Shown in pieces: positions 1 to 6,583 of a stretch of 14,068 nucleotides of DNA (position 1 is its first letter; every line of letters begins with the position of its first letter). Position numbers and translations under genes: made by a program. The notes below the pieces were generated by a model. It had not been told where the DNA came from. It did not search any database and saw nothing but the letters and a program-made list of their open reading frames with translations. Origin of the DNA: UBA1038 sp964480995 (GTDB lineage Bacteria; Bacillota; Clostridia; Christensenellales; Aristaeellaceae); the NCBI GenBank assembly GCA_964480995.1, contig CAYZRZ010000043.1, positions 1 through 14,068 of the forward strand, read 5' to 3'.

Positions 1-937
1 GCTGCCCGGTGCCGTTATCCCGCAGGATCAGCTGATAGAAGGCAGGATGCTCCCGCAGGATCACAGACACGCGCGTGGCGTTTGAGTGGCGGGCCGCGTT
101 GCTGAGGGCTTCTTTGAGGATGGCGGCAAAGGCCAGCCTGAGATCCGCGGGCTCCTCCCCGGACAGGCTGTATTCCAGCGTGACGGGGCACAGCGTGAAT
201 TCATCCGTCAATTTCCGCGCCTGCGTTTCCAGGCTGAAGGCCTCGTCGCGCAGGCTGTGCAGGGCGGCGCGCACCTCATCCATCCCTTCGCTCAATGTGC
301 GCGAGAGGAGTTTCAGCCTCTGTTTGGGCACTTCTTCCGCGCACAGCGCATCCAGAGCGCCGGTCTGCAGCAGCGCGCTTGACAACACATGCCCTACGCT
401 GTCATGCAGATCCCGGGCGATGCGGGCGCGCTCCTCCAATATGGCCAGCTTGGCCCGTTCGTCCTGTTCCTGAATCAGGCGCCGGTTGGTGCTGGACAGC
501 GCGTCCGTATACTCGGCCGCGGTATCGCGCAGACGGTGATTCTCCGCAACCTGCGCCTCCAGCGCGACGGCCCGCCGCTTCATCAGGACAGCCAGGAACA
601 TCAGGATCGGCGTCATCATCAGGAGTTCGCCGCCGCCCTGCAGGTTCAGGGCCAGCGCCGGCAGCGCCGGCAGGGGAATCAAAGGATGCGCGGGCGGCCA
701 GGCATCATAGATAAATACAGGCAGATAAAAATACAAAGGCGGATAAAAGATCCCCGACAGCAAGCCCAAGCAGGGCAGGACCGGGGAATACGCGCAGGAA
801 GCAAATCGTTCATGAAGGGCTGAGAATGTCACGGTGACAAGCAGCGGCAGCACCGCGCCAAGGGCCTGCGAGCCGGTGTTCAGGTTCACCAGGGTGCATA
901 CGAATACAAGCACCCATTTTTCCGCGTTCCTGTTCAA
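1..937 (-). CDS. Sensor histidine kinase, NarL/LytS type (HisKA_3), 3' end outside window
   Basis: The visible part is 312 residues. A hydrophobic N-terminal half (about residues 7-120) holds roughly four to five membrane segments with little extracytoplasmic sequence. A linker that looks like a coiled coil follows (about 121-170), then the HisKA_3 dimerisation domain with phosphoacceptor His178 in ARDLHDSVGH. The start of the HATPase domain shows the N box (LKEALSNAARHSN, Asn280) and the DNGTG G1 box (307-311). The rest of the ATP-binding domain lies beyond the left edge. By family rule it autophosphorylates on His178 and signals to a NarL/LuxR-type response regulator, which is not in this window. 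The TTG start at 937 is chosen because AAAAGGGGG lies 9 nt upstream and because the in-frame ATG at 961 overlaps the promoter -10. The gene is divergent from an ABC exporter, so it probably senses envelope stress or an antimicrobial; the ligand is unknown. The membrane-embedded sensor resembles LnrJ/YfiJ or DesK-like kinases. Confidence 0.9.
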   Translation of the reverse strand, partial: MNRNAEKWVLVFVCTLVNLNTGSQALGAVLPLLVTVTFSALHERFASCAYSPVLPCLGLLSGIFYPPLYFYLPVFIYDAWPPAHPLIPLPALPALALNLQGGGELLMMTPILMFLAVLMKRRAVALEAQVAENHRLRDTAAEYTDALSSTNRRLIQEQDERAKLAILEERARIARDLHDSVGHVLSSALLQTGALDALCAEEVPKQRLKLLSRTLSEGMDEVRAALHSLRDEAFSLETQARKLTDEFTLCPVTLEYSLSGEEPADLRLAFAAILKEALSNAARHSNATRVSVILREHPAFYQLILRDNGTGQ

Positions 938-946
938 AAAAGCACA

Positions 947-955
947 CCCCCTTTT
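947..955 (-). promoter_or_regulatory. Shine-Dalgarno that fixes the kinase start
   Basis: On the minus strand AAAAGGGGG is followed by a T, giving one mismatch to the ideal AAAGGAGGT. It stands 9 nt before the TTG at 937. No comparable site precedes the ATG at 961. This makes the TTG the likely start. The predicted leader is only about 16 nt, so this site sits almost at the mRNA 5' end. Confidence 0.6.
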
Positions 956-959
956 CTCC

Positions 960-988
960 ATTGTATGCTAATTTTGCATGCCTTTCAA
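960..988 (-). promoter_or_regulatory. Sigma-A-type promoter of the histidine kinase gene
   Basis: On the minus strand the -35 is TTGAAA (988-983), the spacer is exactly 17 bp, and the -10 is TACAAT (965-960). The transcript would begin near 953. Palindrome 1 (989-1004) directly abuts the -35, so an activator or repressor bound there would touch RNA polymerase. Seen by eye, not scored. Confidence 0.7.
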
Positions 989-1004
989 CGTGACGAATGT
1001 CACG
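989..1004. promoter_or_regulatory. Palindromic operator 1 (CGTGAC-N4-GTCACG)
   Basis: A perfect 6+4+6 inverted repeat containing GTGA-N6-TCAC. It lies directly upstream of the kinase -35, with its centre (996.5) about 43 bp from the predicted kinase transcription start, a class II activator position. It shares its core with operator 2, centre to centre 22 bp, about two helical turns. Candidate binders are the NarL-type regulator partner of the kinase or a CRP/FNR-family protein, whose sites have the form TGTGA-N6-TCACA. Confidence 0.6.
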
Positions 1005-1011
1005 CAAGTTT

Positions 1012-1025
1012 GTGAGACCGGTCAC
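1012..1025. promoter_or_regulatory. Palindromic operator 2 (GTGA-GACCGG-TCAC)
   Basis: The same GTGA-N6-TCAC core as operator 1, here preceded by T (TGTGA), which is close to a CRP/FNR half-site pattern. It abuts the -35 of the ABC operon promoter (1026-1031), with its centre about 42 bp upstream of the predicted start. Two copies of one palindrome, each next to a different -35, suggest one regulator controlling both genes. The identity of the regulator is inference. Confidence 0.55.
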
Positions 1026-1054
1026 TTGTTCCGCAAACCCTCTCACCTTATGAT
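1026..1054 (+). promoter_or_regulatory. Promoter of the ABC exporter operon
   Basis: The -35 is TTGTTC (1026-1031), the spacer 17 bp, and the -10 TATGAT (1049-1054, 5/6 to consensus). The weak -35 next to operator 2 fits an activator-dependent promoter. The predicted leader is about 39 nt to the ATG at 1100, with Shine-Dalgarno AAGGAAG at 1088-1094. Confidence 0.65.
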
Positions 1055-1099
1055 GTGGTTGTGGCAGGAGGAAGCCCCTTCTGCGGGAAGGAAGACAAG

Positions 1100-2053
1100 A
1101 TGAATCCGATCATTAAGACAGAAAACCTGGTCAAGCGCTACGGTGACCTCATTGCCCTGGATCACTTGAACCTGGAGGTGTATCCGGGAGAGATTTTCGG
1201 GCTGCTCGGCCCCAATGGCTCCGGCAAAACCAGCGCCATCAACACTATCCTGTCCCTGCTGACCTATGACAAGGGGAGCATCTCGCTGTTTGGCCGGCCC
1301 ATGCAGCCGGACGCCTATGACATCAAGCGCCGCATCGGCCTGGTGATGCAGGAAGTCGCCGTATTTGACGAACTGACCGTATACCGCAATATACGATATT
1401 TCTGCGGCCTGTACGAGCGTGACAAGCGCAAGCTGGACAGCCTGACTGAAGAGGCCATCTCATTTACGGGCCTCGATGAGTTCCGGAATTTTTACCCCAA
1501 GAAGCTGTCGGGCGGCCTGCTGCGGCGGCTTAACATCGCCTGCGGCATTGCCCACAAGCCTGAGCTGATCTTTATGGACGAGCCCACCGTGGCGGTCGAT
1601 CCCCAGGCCCGAAACAGCATCCTGGAGGGCATCCAGCGCCTGCATGCCCAGGGATCCACCATTGTGTATACCTCCCATTATATGGAGGAGGTCGAGCAGA
1701 TTTGTACCCGCATCGCCATCATGGACAAGGGCCGCGTGGTCGCCCTGGGCACCAAGGAAGAGCTGAAAAACATGATCAATCTGGGCGAGAGCATCACCGC
1801 CGAGCTGATGGCCCCGCACGACGCCTCCCTGGAAGCCGGTCTGCGCGGCCTGCCCGGGGTGATCAGCGTACAGCCGGAAGACAGCAGCCTGGTCATTAGA
1901 ACCGCCAAAGGCCAGACCAGCCTGGCCGCCGTGATGGCCTATCTGGATGGCAAAGGCGTGCGATACGGCCGCGTCTGGGCCCAGCGGCCCACCTTGAACG
2001 ATGTGTTCCTGGAGATCACCGGCAAGACCCTGCGCGACAGCCCGGCGCTGTGA
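1100..2053 (+). CDS. ABC transporter ATPase subunit (LnrL/YfiL-like)
   Basis: A 317-residue nucleotide-binding subunit of an ABC-2 exporter that powers the two permeases encoded just downstream. It shows Walker A GPNGSGKT (37-44), Q-loop Gln84, signature LSGGL (136-140), Walker B LIFMDE (156-161), D-loop region VAVD (164-167) and switch His193 in YTSHYMEE. The C-terminal extension after about residue 225 is typical of DrrA/CcmA-type exporter ATPases. The ATG at 1100 is used because AAGGAAG precedes it and family members begin at this point; the in-frame GTG at 1055 lies at the promoter -10 and cannot be the start. The downstream permease begins 10 nt after the stop. The likely role is export of an amphipathic antimicrobial or lipid, by analogy with linearmycin resistance LnrLMN. 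The substrate is not determinable here. Confidence 0.92.
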   Translation: MNPIIKTENLVKRYGDLIALDHLNLEVYPGEIFGLLGPNGSGKTSAINTILSLLTYDKGSISLFGRPMQPDAYDIKRRIGLVMQEVAVFDELTVYRNIRYFCGLYERDKRKLDSLTEEAISFTGLDEFRNFYPKKLSGGLLRRLNIACGIAHKPELIFMDEPTVAVDPQARNSILEGIQRLHAQGSTIVYTSHYMEEVEQICTRIAIMDKGRVVALGTKEELKNMINLGESITAELMAPHDASLEAGLRGLPGVISVQPEDSSLVIRTAKGQTSLAAVMAYLDGKGVRYGRVWAQRPTLNDVFLEITGKTLRDSPAL

Positions 2054-2063
2054 GGAGAAGAGC

Positions 2064-3197
2064 ATGTTTAAACACATATTTGAAAACCGCCTGCGGTGTA
2101 TCCTGCGCAACCGCGTGGACCTGTTCTGGAGTTCCCTGTTCCCCCTGCTGCTGGCCACCCTGTTTTATGTGGCGCTTGGCAACCTGAACACCACGGCAGC
2201 CTTTTCAAGCATCCCCCTGGCGGTGGTGGATAACACGGCCTACCACGCGATGCCCGGATTGAGCCGGGCGCTTGAGGATGCCTCACAGGGTGATACACCT
2301 CTTTTCTCCCCCGTGTTTGTGAGCGAAGAAGAGGCCCGGAACATCTTATTGGACGATGAAACCACAGGCATGCTGCAGGTTAAAAACGAAGGCCTCACGC
2401 TGACTTTCCGCTCCAACGGCATCCGCGAGAGCATCGTCAAGGAGTTTGCGGACACCTACCTGCAGACAGCAGGAGCGGCAGAGGAGATCATCGGCCAAAA
2501 CCCCCTGGCAGCCCTGAGCCTGCCCGCCCTGCCCGTCCCTCCGGTGCCCATCAAGGACGCTGTCTCAACGGGTCAGATGGACCAGATCACCACCTACTTT
2601 TTCGCCTTGATCGCCATGGCCTGCATGTACGGCGGATTCCAGGGCCTGACCGCCGTGGCGGTCACCCAGGCCAATCAATCCTCGCTGGCGGTGCGCAACG
2701 CCATGGCCCCGGCGCCCCGGCTGACCCAGTTCGCCGCGTCACTGTGCGCGGCGGCTCTGGTACAGTTCCTCTCGATCCTGCTGCTGCTCCTCTACCTGCG
2801 CTTTGCCTTCGGGGTGAATTTCGGCGACCATGCCGTTCTCATCCTGCTGACCTGCCTGACCGGAAGCCTGATGGGCGTTGGCATGGGGGCGATGATATCC
2901 GCCCTGATCAAGGGAAAAGAAGGCTTGAAAATCGCCATCCTGCTGACAGTGTCCATGCTGGGCAGCTTCCTGTCGGGCATGATGGTGAGCGGCATAAAAT
3001 ACGCCCTGTCCAAGTCCGCCCCCATCCTGGCCTATATCAACCCGGTGAACCTGATCGCCGACGCGTTTCACTCCCTTTACCTGTTCCCGACCCTGTCGCG
3101 GTTTTACGTGAACCTGGGGCTGATGGCTGCCTTTACACTGGTTTTCCTGGCAGGCGCCGTCCTGCTGATGAGGAGGCAAAAGTATGCAAGTCTTTAA
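2064..3197 (+). CDS. ABC-2 type permease, first subunit (LnrM-like)
   Basis: A 377-residue membrane protein of the ABC-2 family. One membrane segment lies at 22-40, then an extracytoplasmic domain at about 41-175, then five segments near 177-200, 222-247, 256-282, 289-308 and 348-369. This 1+5 layout with a large loop after the first helix is typical of ABC2_membrane_3 exporter subunits. The start ATG at 2064 follows GAGGAGAAG, which overlaps the ATPase stop. A longer in-frame reading from 2001 would overlap the ATPase and has no ribosome site. The gene overlaps the next permease by 14 nt, indicating translational coupling. It probably pairs with the second permease as a heterodimeric pore driven by the upstream ATPase. 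Confidence 0.88.
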   Translation: MFKHIFENRLRCILRNRVDLFWSSLFPLLLATLFYVALGNLNTTAAFSSIPLAVVDNTAYHAMPGLSRALEDASQGDTPLFSPVFVSEEEARNILLDDETTGMLQVKNEGLTLTFRSNGIRESIVKEFADTYLQTAGAAEEIIGQNPLAALSLPALPVPPVPIKDAVSTGQMDQITTYFFALIAMACMYGGFQGLTAVAVTQANQSSLAVRNAMAPAPRLTQFAASLCAAALVQFLSILLLLLYLRFAFGVNFGDHAVLILLTCLTGSLMGVGMGAMISALIKGKEGLKIAILLTVSMLGSFLSGMMVSGIKYALSKSAPILAYINPVNLIADAFHSLYLFPTLSRFYVNLGLMAAFTLVFLAGAVLLMRRQKYASL

Positions 3198-4347
3198 GCT
3201 GTTCATCCGGATTGTCCTGAAAAACAAATCCAGTTTCCTGATGTACTTTGCCCTGGTGCTGGGCATCACCCTGCTGTTCGTCTCCGGCGGAGGGGCAGGC
3301 GTCACTGAGGGATTCCAGGGGAACAGCGTCCGCCTGGCGGCGGACAACCGCGATGACGGACCCCTCTCAAACGCCCTGGTGGACTATCTGGCGGCCAAAA
3401 CCACGCTCGTTCCCCTGCCCGGGGATGAGGAGACGCTGCGGGAGTCCCTGTTTTTTGAGGACATCCAGTATGTCCTGGTGATCCCGGAGGGCTTCTCCCA
3501 ACACTTTCTGTCAGGCGACGGCGAAGCCGCGCTTGAGCGCCTGGTGGGCTCGGACCGGATGTCGCCGGTGCTGGCGGAGATGCTGATCAACAGGTTCTTA
3601 AACCTGGCCGGCCTGTACCGCGCGTCCCTGCCGGACCTTTCAGCGGAGGATCTGGCGCAAAAAGTTTCCCGGGGCCTGACGCGTGAAGCGGACGCCGACC
3701 TGCTGTCGGCCCTGGGCAGTTCCGCCCCCTCCCTGCAATTCTACTTCCGCTTTTTCAGCTATGGCTGCGTGGCCGCCCTGCTGCTGTGCGTAAGCTCTGT
3801 GATGATGGCGGTCAACAAGCCCAATATCCGCCGCAGGCATGCCGCCTCTCCCCTGGCGCCCATGCGGCTGAGCCTGCAGCTGGCTCTGGGCGGCGTACTC
3901 CTGGCCCTGCTGGTGTGGGCGGCGATGAGCGGCGTGGGCATCGGGATGTTCGGGCAGGGCGCGGACCAGGGGACGCTCGTCATGCTGGCCGCGAACGCGC
4001 TGTGCTACGCTCTGGTCTGCCTGAGCCTGGCCTTTATGTTCAGCTACCTCATCAAAAGCCACAACGTACAGTCGGCTGTGACCAACCTGGTCACCATCTC
4101 CCTATCCTTCCTGTCTGGTGTCTTTGTACCGGTGGAACTGCTGGGTGAAGGCATCAGGCGACTGTCCATCTTCCTGCCCACTTACTGGTATGTGCGCACG
4201 GTCGACCTGCTGGATCCCGGCATGACCCCCAGCCCCGCGGCGAGCGCCGCTTTCTTTGAAGGCCTGCTCATCCAGGCAGGGTTTGCCGCCGCCTTCCTGG
4301 CCCTGTCGCTGCTTCTGGCCCGCAGGAAAAGCCAAAGCATCGCGTAA
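3184..4347 (+). CDS. ABC-2 type permease, second subunit (LnrN-like)
   Basis: A 387-residue ABC-2 permease with the same topology as its neighbour: a segment at about 18-36, an outside domain at about 40-185, then segments near 190-210, 231-254, 264-288, 296-318 and 360-379. The N-terminal MQVFKLFIRIVLKN resembles the cytoplasmic lead-in of other ABC-2 permeases. The start ATG at 3184 has a perfect AGGAGG (3171-3176) 7 nt upstream, inside the end of the preceding gene, with a 14-nt gene overlap. Similar size and fold to the first permease with divergent sequence suggest an ancient duplication and a heterodimer. This is the last gene of the operon; a long hairpin follows 11 nt after the stop. 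Confidence 0.88.
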   Translation: MQVFKLFIRIVLKNKSSFLMYFALVLGITLLFVSGGGAGVTEGFQGNSVRLAADNRDDGPLSNALVDYLAAKTTLVPLPGDEETLRESLFFEDIQYVLVIPEGFSQHFLSGDGEAALERLVGSDRMSPVLAEMLINRFLNLAGLYRASLPDLSAEDLAQKVSRGLTREADADLLSALGSSAPSLQFYFRFFSYGCVAALLLCVSSVMMAVNKPNIRRRHAASPLAPMRLSLQLALGGVLLALLVWAAMSGVGIGMFGQGADQGTLVMLAANALCYALVCLSLAFMFSYLIKSHNVQSAVTNLVTISLSFLSGVFVPVELLGEGIRRLSIFLPTYWYVRTVDLLDPGMTPSPAASAAFFEGLLIQAGFAAAFLALSLLLARRKSQSIA

Positions 4348-4358
4348 TACCCACACAA

Positions 4359-4404
4359 ATCACTGAAGAGGGGAAGGCATCATTGCCTTCCCTTCTTCAG
4401 TGAT
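4359..4404. terminator. Long hairpin between convergent operons, possible two-way terminator
   Basis: Two 21-nt arms (4359-4379 and 4384-4404) pair around the loop TCAT. The only irregularity is a G-U wobble in plus-strand RNA, which becomes a C-A mismatch in minus-strand RNA. It sits between the exporter operon and hom, which converge. Neither side has a proper U tract, so its strength as an intrinsic terminator is uncertain; it may also protect 3' ends. Confidence 0.6.
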
Positions 4405-4406
4405 GA

Positions 4407-4428
4407 ACCTGACTTGATTTTCTCAGGT
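4407..4428. other. Small hairpin at the hom stop codon
   Basis: ACCTGA (4407-4412) and TCAGGT (4423-4428) form a 6-bp stem with a 10-nt AT-rich loop. One arm touches the hom stop codon (4428-4430). It may add to the neighbouring long hairpin in ending or protecting the hom transcript; it could also be chance. Confidence 0.3.
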
Positions 4429-5612
4429 CATCCGCCATATATACCGGAAGTCTCCACCGCGATGGCAGCGCCGGCAGGATGATCACGAAGCAGCGCCATC
4501 ACATCACCGAAAGACACTTCTTCCGTGAGCACGCCTCCGCCCAGCTTCTGCCGCAGGGGCAGTCTCTCCGGGTCAATGCCCCGCAGATAAAAACAGGCGC
4601 GTTCCCCGTCCGTCATCGTCGCAAGCGGCTTTCCGCCGATTGGAGCCGTGAGAGGCCGCCGCCCGGCCAGAGCATCCATCAGGTCGCCCGCCATGGCATG
4701 CGCCGTGGGCAAAGCGCCCGCGCCCGGGCCGTACCACCCGATCTTTCCCAGGTACTGCTCCTCTATTTCCACATAGTTTCCGGCCCCATTCACGCCCGCC
4801 AGCATGCTGTCCCCCGGCAGCGCCCAGGGAAACACACTGGCCGACACGCCTTCTTCCAGCCCGCGCGCGCCGGCGATCAGCTTGACCGTATAGCCAAGGG
4901 CGCCCAGCGCCTTCACATCCTCCTGCCTGAGGCGGCTGATGCCCTCGCAGAGGATGCTGTCTTCCGCAATGCTCCCGCCCAGTGCCAGGGTAGCCAGGAT
5001 ACGCAGCTTGCGCCGCGCGTCATAGCCCAGCAGGTCATCATCGGCATCGGCTTCCAGGTATCCCATCTCCCGCGCCTCTAACACCAGGTCCTCATACTCA
5101 CAGCCTCTGCCTTTCATGGCGCTGAGTATATGGTTGGTGGAGCCGTTCATGATACCGCGCACCGAGCGCACGCGGCCTGTCAGGGGCAGATCGGCCGCTG
5201 TCTTCAATATCGGTATGCCCCCGCACACGCTGGCCTCATACAGAAAGTAAAGGCCCCTGCCATGCGCCAGCGCGTGCAGTTCCTCCATATGCCCGCTGAC
5301 CAGGGCTTTGCCCGACGTGATGACATGCATGCCCCTGTCCATGGCACCGCGGGCCAGCCTGTAGCCCAGCGCCGTGTTGCCCGTCGCCTCCAGCAGCGCG
5401 TCAGCGCCGATGTCCAGCAACCGCGCGGGGTCATCGGTGAGCAGGTCCGGCGGAACATCGCAAGCCCGGCGCTTGGCCGTATCGCGAACCAGCACGGCCT
5501 CCACCCGGATCTCCCCTCCGAGTTCCCGGGCCAGCCGCTCCTTTTGCTGCGTGAGGATCGTATAGACGCCTCCGCCGACCGTGCCCAGACCCGCGATAAC
5601 GACGCGTTTCAC
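4428..5612 (-). CDS. hom: Homoserine dehydrogenase, short C-terminal domain
   Basis: Reduces aspartate semialdehyde to homoserine with NAD(P)H, the branch step toward threonine and methionine. The 394 residues include the nucleotide-binding motif GLGTVGGGV (8-16), the catalytic-lysine region SGKALVSGH (Lys102), GGIPILK (131-137), MNGSTNHIL (155-163), the substrate-binding stretch EADADDDLLGYDARRKL (187-203) and GPGAGALPTAHA. Usual Gram-positive enzymes of about 430 residues end in a complete ACT domain. Here only about 60 residues follow the catalytic part, beginning FYLRGIDP, which looks like the first ACT strand, and the rest of the ACT pattern is not recognisable. The start is GTG at 5612, overlapping the asd stop in a GTGA, with GGGGGC upstream. 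It is the last gene of lysC-asd-hom. Confidence 0.93.
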   Translation of the reverse strand: MKRVVIAGLGTVGGGVYTILTQQKERLARELGGEIRVEAVLVRDTAKRRACDVPPDLLTDDPARLLDIGADALLEATGNTALGYRLARGAMDRGMHVITSGKALVSGHMEELHALAHGRGLYFLYEASVCGGIPILKTAADLPLTGRVRSVRGIMNGSTNHILSAMKGRGCEYEDLVLEAREMGYLEADADDDLLGYDARRKLRILATLALGGSIAEDSILCEGISRLRQEDVKALGALGYTVKLIAGARGLEEGVSASVFPWALPGDSMLAGVNGAGNYVEIEEQYLGKIGWYGPGAGALPTAHAMAGDLMDALAGRRPLTAPIGGKPLATMTDGERACFYLRGIDPERLPLRQKLGGGVLTEEVSFGDVMALLRDHPAGAAIAVETSGIYGG

Positions 5613-6583
5613 TTTTTAGCCCCCAGCACGCGCAGAGCGATCTGCACGGCGTTGACCGCCGCGCCTTTTCTGACATTGTCCGCCACCACCCAAAGGTTGA
5701 GGCCGTTTTCCACGCTGAAGTCCCGGCGGATACGCCCGACAAACACCTCATCGCGGCCGGCGGCGTACAGAGGCATGGGATAGAGGTTCTCCCCCGGCTC
5801 ATCCTGTATCACCAGTCCCTCCTGAGCAGCCAGGCTCTCCCGGATCTCCTGCATATCAAAGGGCCGCTCAAGCTCCGCGTTGATGCTGACCCCATGGCCA
5901 AAGGGCACCGGCACGCGCACTGTCGTCGCCGTGACGGGGAGGCCCGGCAGATGCAGGATCTTGCGCGTCTCGTTGACCATTTTATGCTCTTCCTTGGTAT
6001 AACCGTCCTCCAGGAAGCTGTCGATGTGGGGCAATACATTGCCGTTGATCGGATGCGGGTAGAAGGTCTGCGTGCCATTTCTCAAATCATCAAGCCCCTT
6101 CTGGCCGGAGCCCGATACCGCCTGATAGCTGCTGTAGACCACCCGGCGCAGGCCGAAGCGCTTGAGCGGATTGAGCGCCACCACGCACTGGATGGTGGAA
6201 CAGTTGGGGTTGGCAATGATGCCAAAGGGACGCAGATCCCCCGGGTTGACCTCGGGTACCACCAGGGGCACATCCTCGTCCATGCGGAAGGCGCTGCTGT
6301 TATCAACGACCAGCGCGCCCAGGGAAGCCGCTACGGGGGCCCACTGCAGGCTGGCCGCGCCGCCTGCCGCGAACAGCGCCAGGTCGGCGCCTTCAAAGGC
6401 TTCCCGGCTGACCGCCCGCACCGCATAAGGCTGGCCCCGGAAGCTGACCGTCTTACCCGCCGAACGCGGGGAAGCCAGGGGGATCAATTTGCTTACAGGT
6501 AAGCCCATGCTCTCCAGCGCCCCGATCATGGTGCCGCCCACCAGACCCGTTGCCCCGACGACCGCGACCGTATACTCCTTCAC
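5609..6583 (-). CDS. asd: Aspartate-semialdehyde dehydrogenase
   Basis: Converts aspartyl phosphate to aspartate semialdehyde using NADPH, the second step of the aspartate amino-acid pathway. The 324 residues show the Rossmann motif VVGATGLVG (8-16), the active-site cysteine in NPNCSTIQ (Cys128), SYQAVSGSGQKG (152-163), HKMVNETRKIL (200-210), catalytic His230 in RVPVPFGHG, and the C-terminal ADNVRKGAAVNAVQI signature. The length is normal for the bacterial family. The start is GTG at 6583, sharing GTGA with the lysC stop, so translation is probably coupled to aspartokinase; the 3' end has the same arrangement with hom. Its product is used by hom and, for lysine and diaminopimelate, by dapA, which is not in the window. 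Confidence 0.96.
   Translation of the reverse strand: MKEYTVAVVGATGLVGGTMIGALESMGLPVSKLIPLASPRSAGKTVSFRGQPYAVRAVSREAFEGADLALFAAGGAASLQWAPVAASLGALVVDNSSAFRMDEDVPLVVPEVNPGDLRPFGIIANPNCSTIQCVVALNPLKRFGLRRVVYSSYQAVSGSGQKGLDDLRNGTQTFYPHPINGNVLPHIDSFLEDGYTKEEHKMVNETRKILHLPGLPVTATTVRVPVPFGHGVSINAELERPFDMQEIRESLAAQEGLVIQDEPGENLYPMPLYAAGRDEVFVGRIRRDFSVENGLNLWVVADNVRKGAAVNAVQIALRVLGAKK

Noticed and set aside
75..823. Several plus-strand open frames (about 98-144 codons) opposite the histidine kinase
   Set aside because: They are antisense to an intact kinase frame with H, N and G1 boxes, overlap each other, and are low-complexity Ser/Arg/Gln-rich, as expected for GC-rich shadow frames.
827..839. TGTCAC-G-GTGACA palindrome inside the kinase gene, resembling the operator half-sites
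   Set aside because: It lies in codons for a membrane segment (LVTVT), and its half-sites face the opposite way with a different spacing; most likely chance.
810..1046. Minus-strand 78-codon frame across the kinase start
   Set aside because: It overlaps the kinase start in another frame and would begin upstream of the divergent promoters; it has no family features.
1055..1099. Longer ABC ATPase beginning at a GTG at 1055
   Set aside because: The codon adjoins the -10 box and precedes the predicted transcription start; homologues begin near MNPIIKTENL, which has its own ribosome site.
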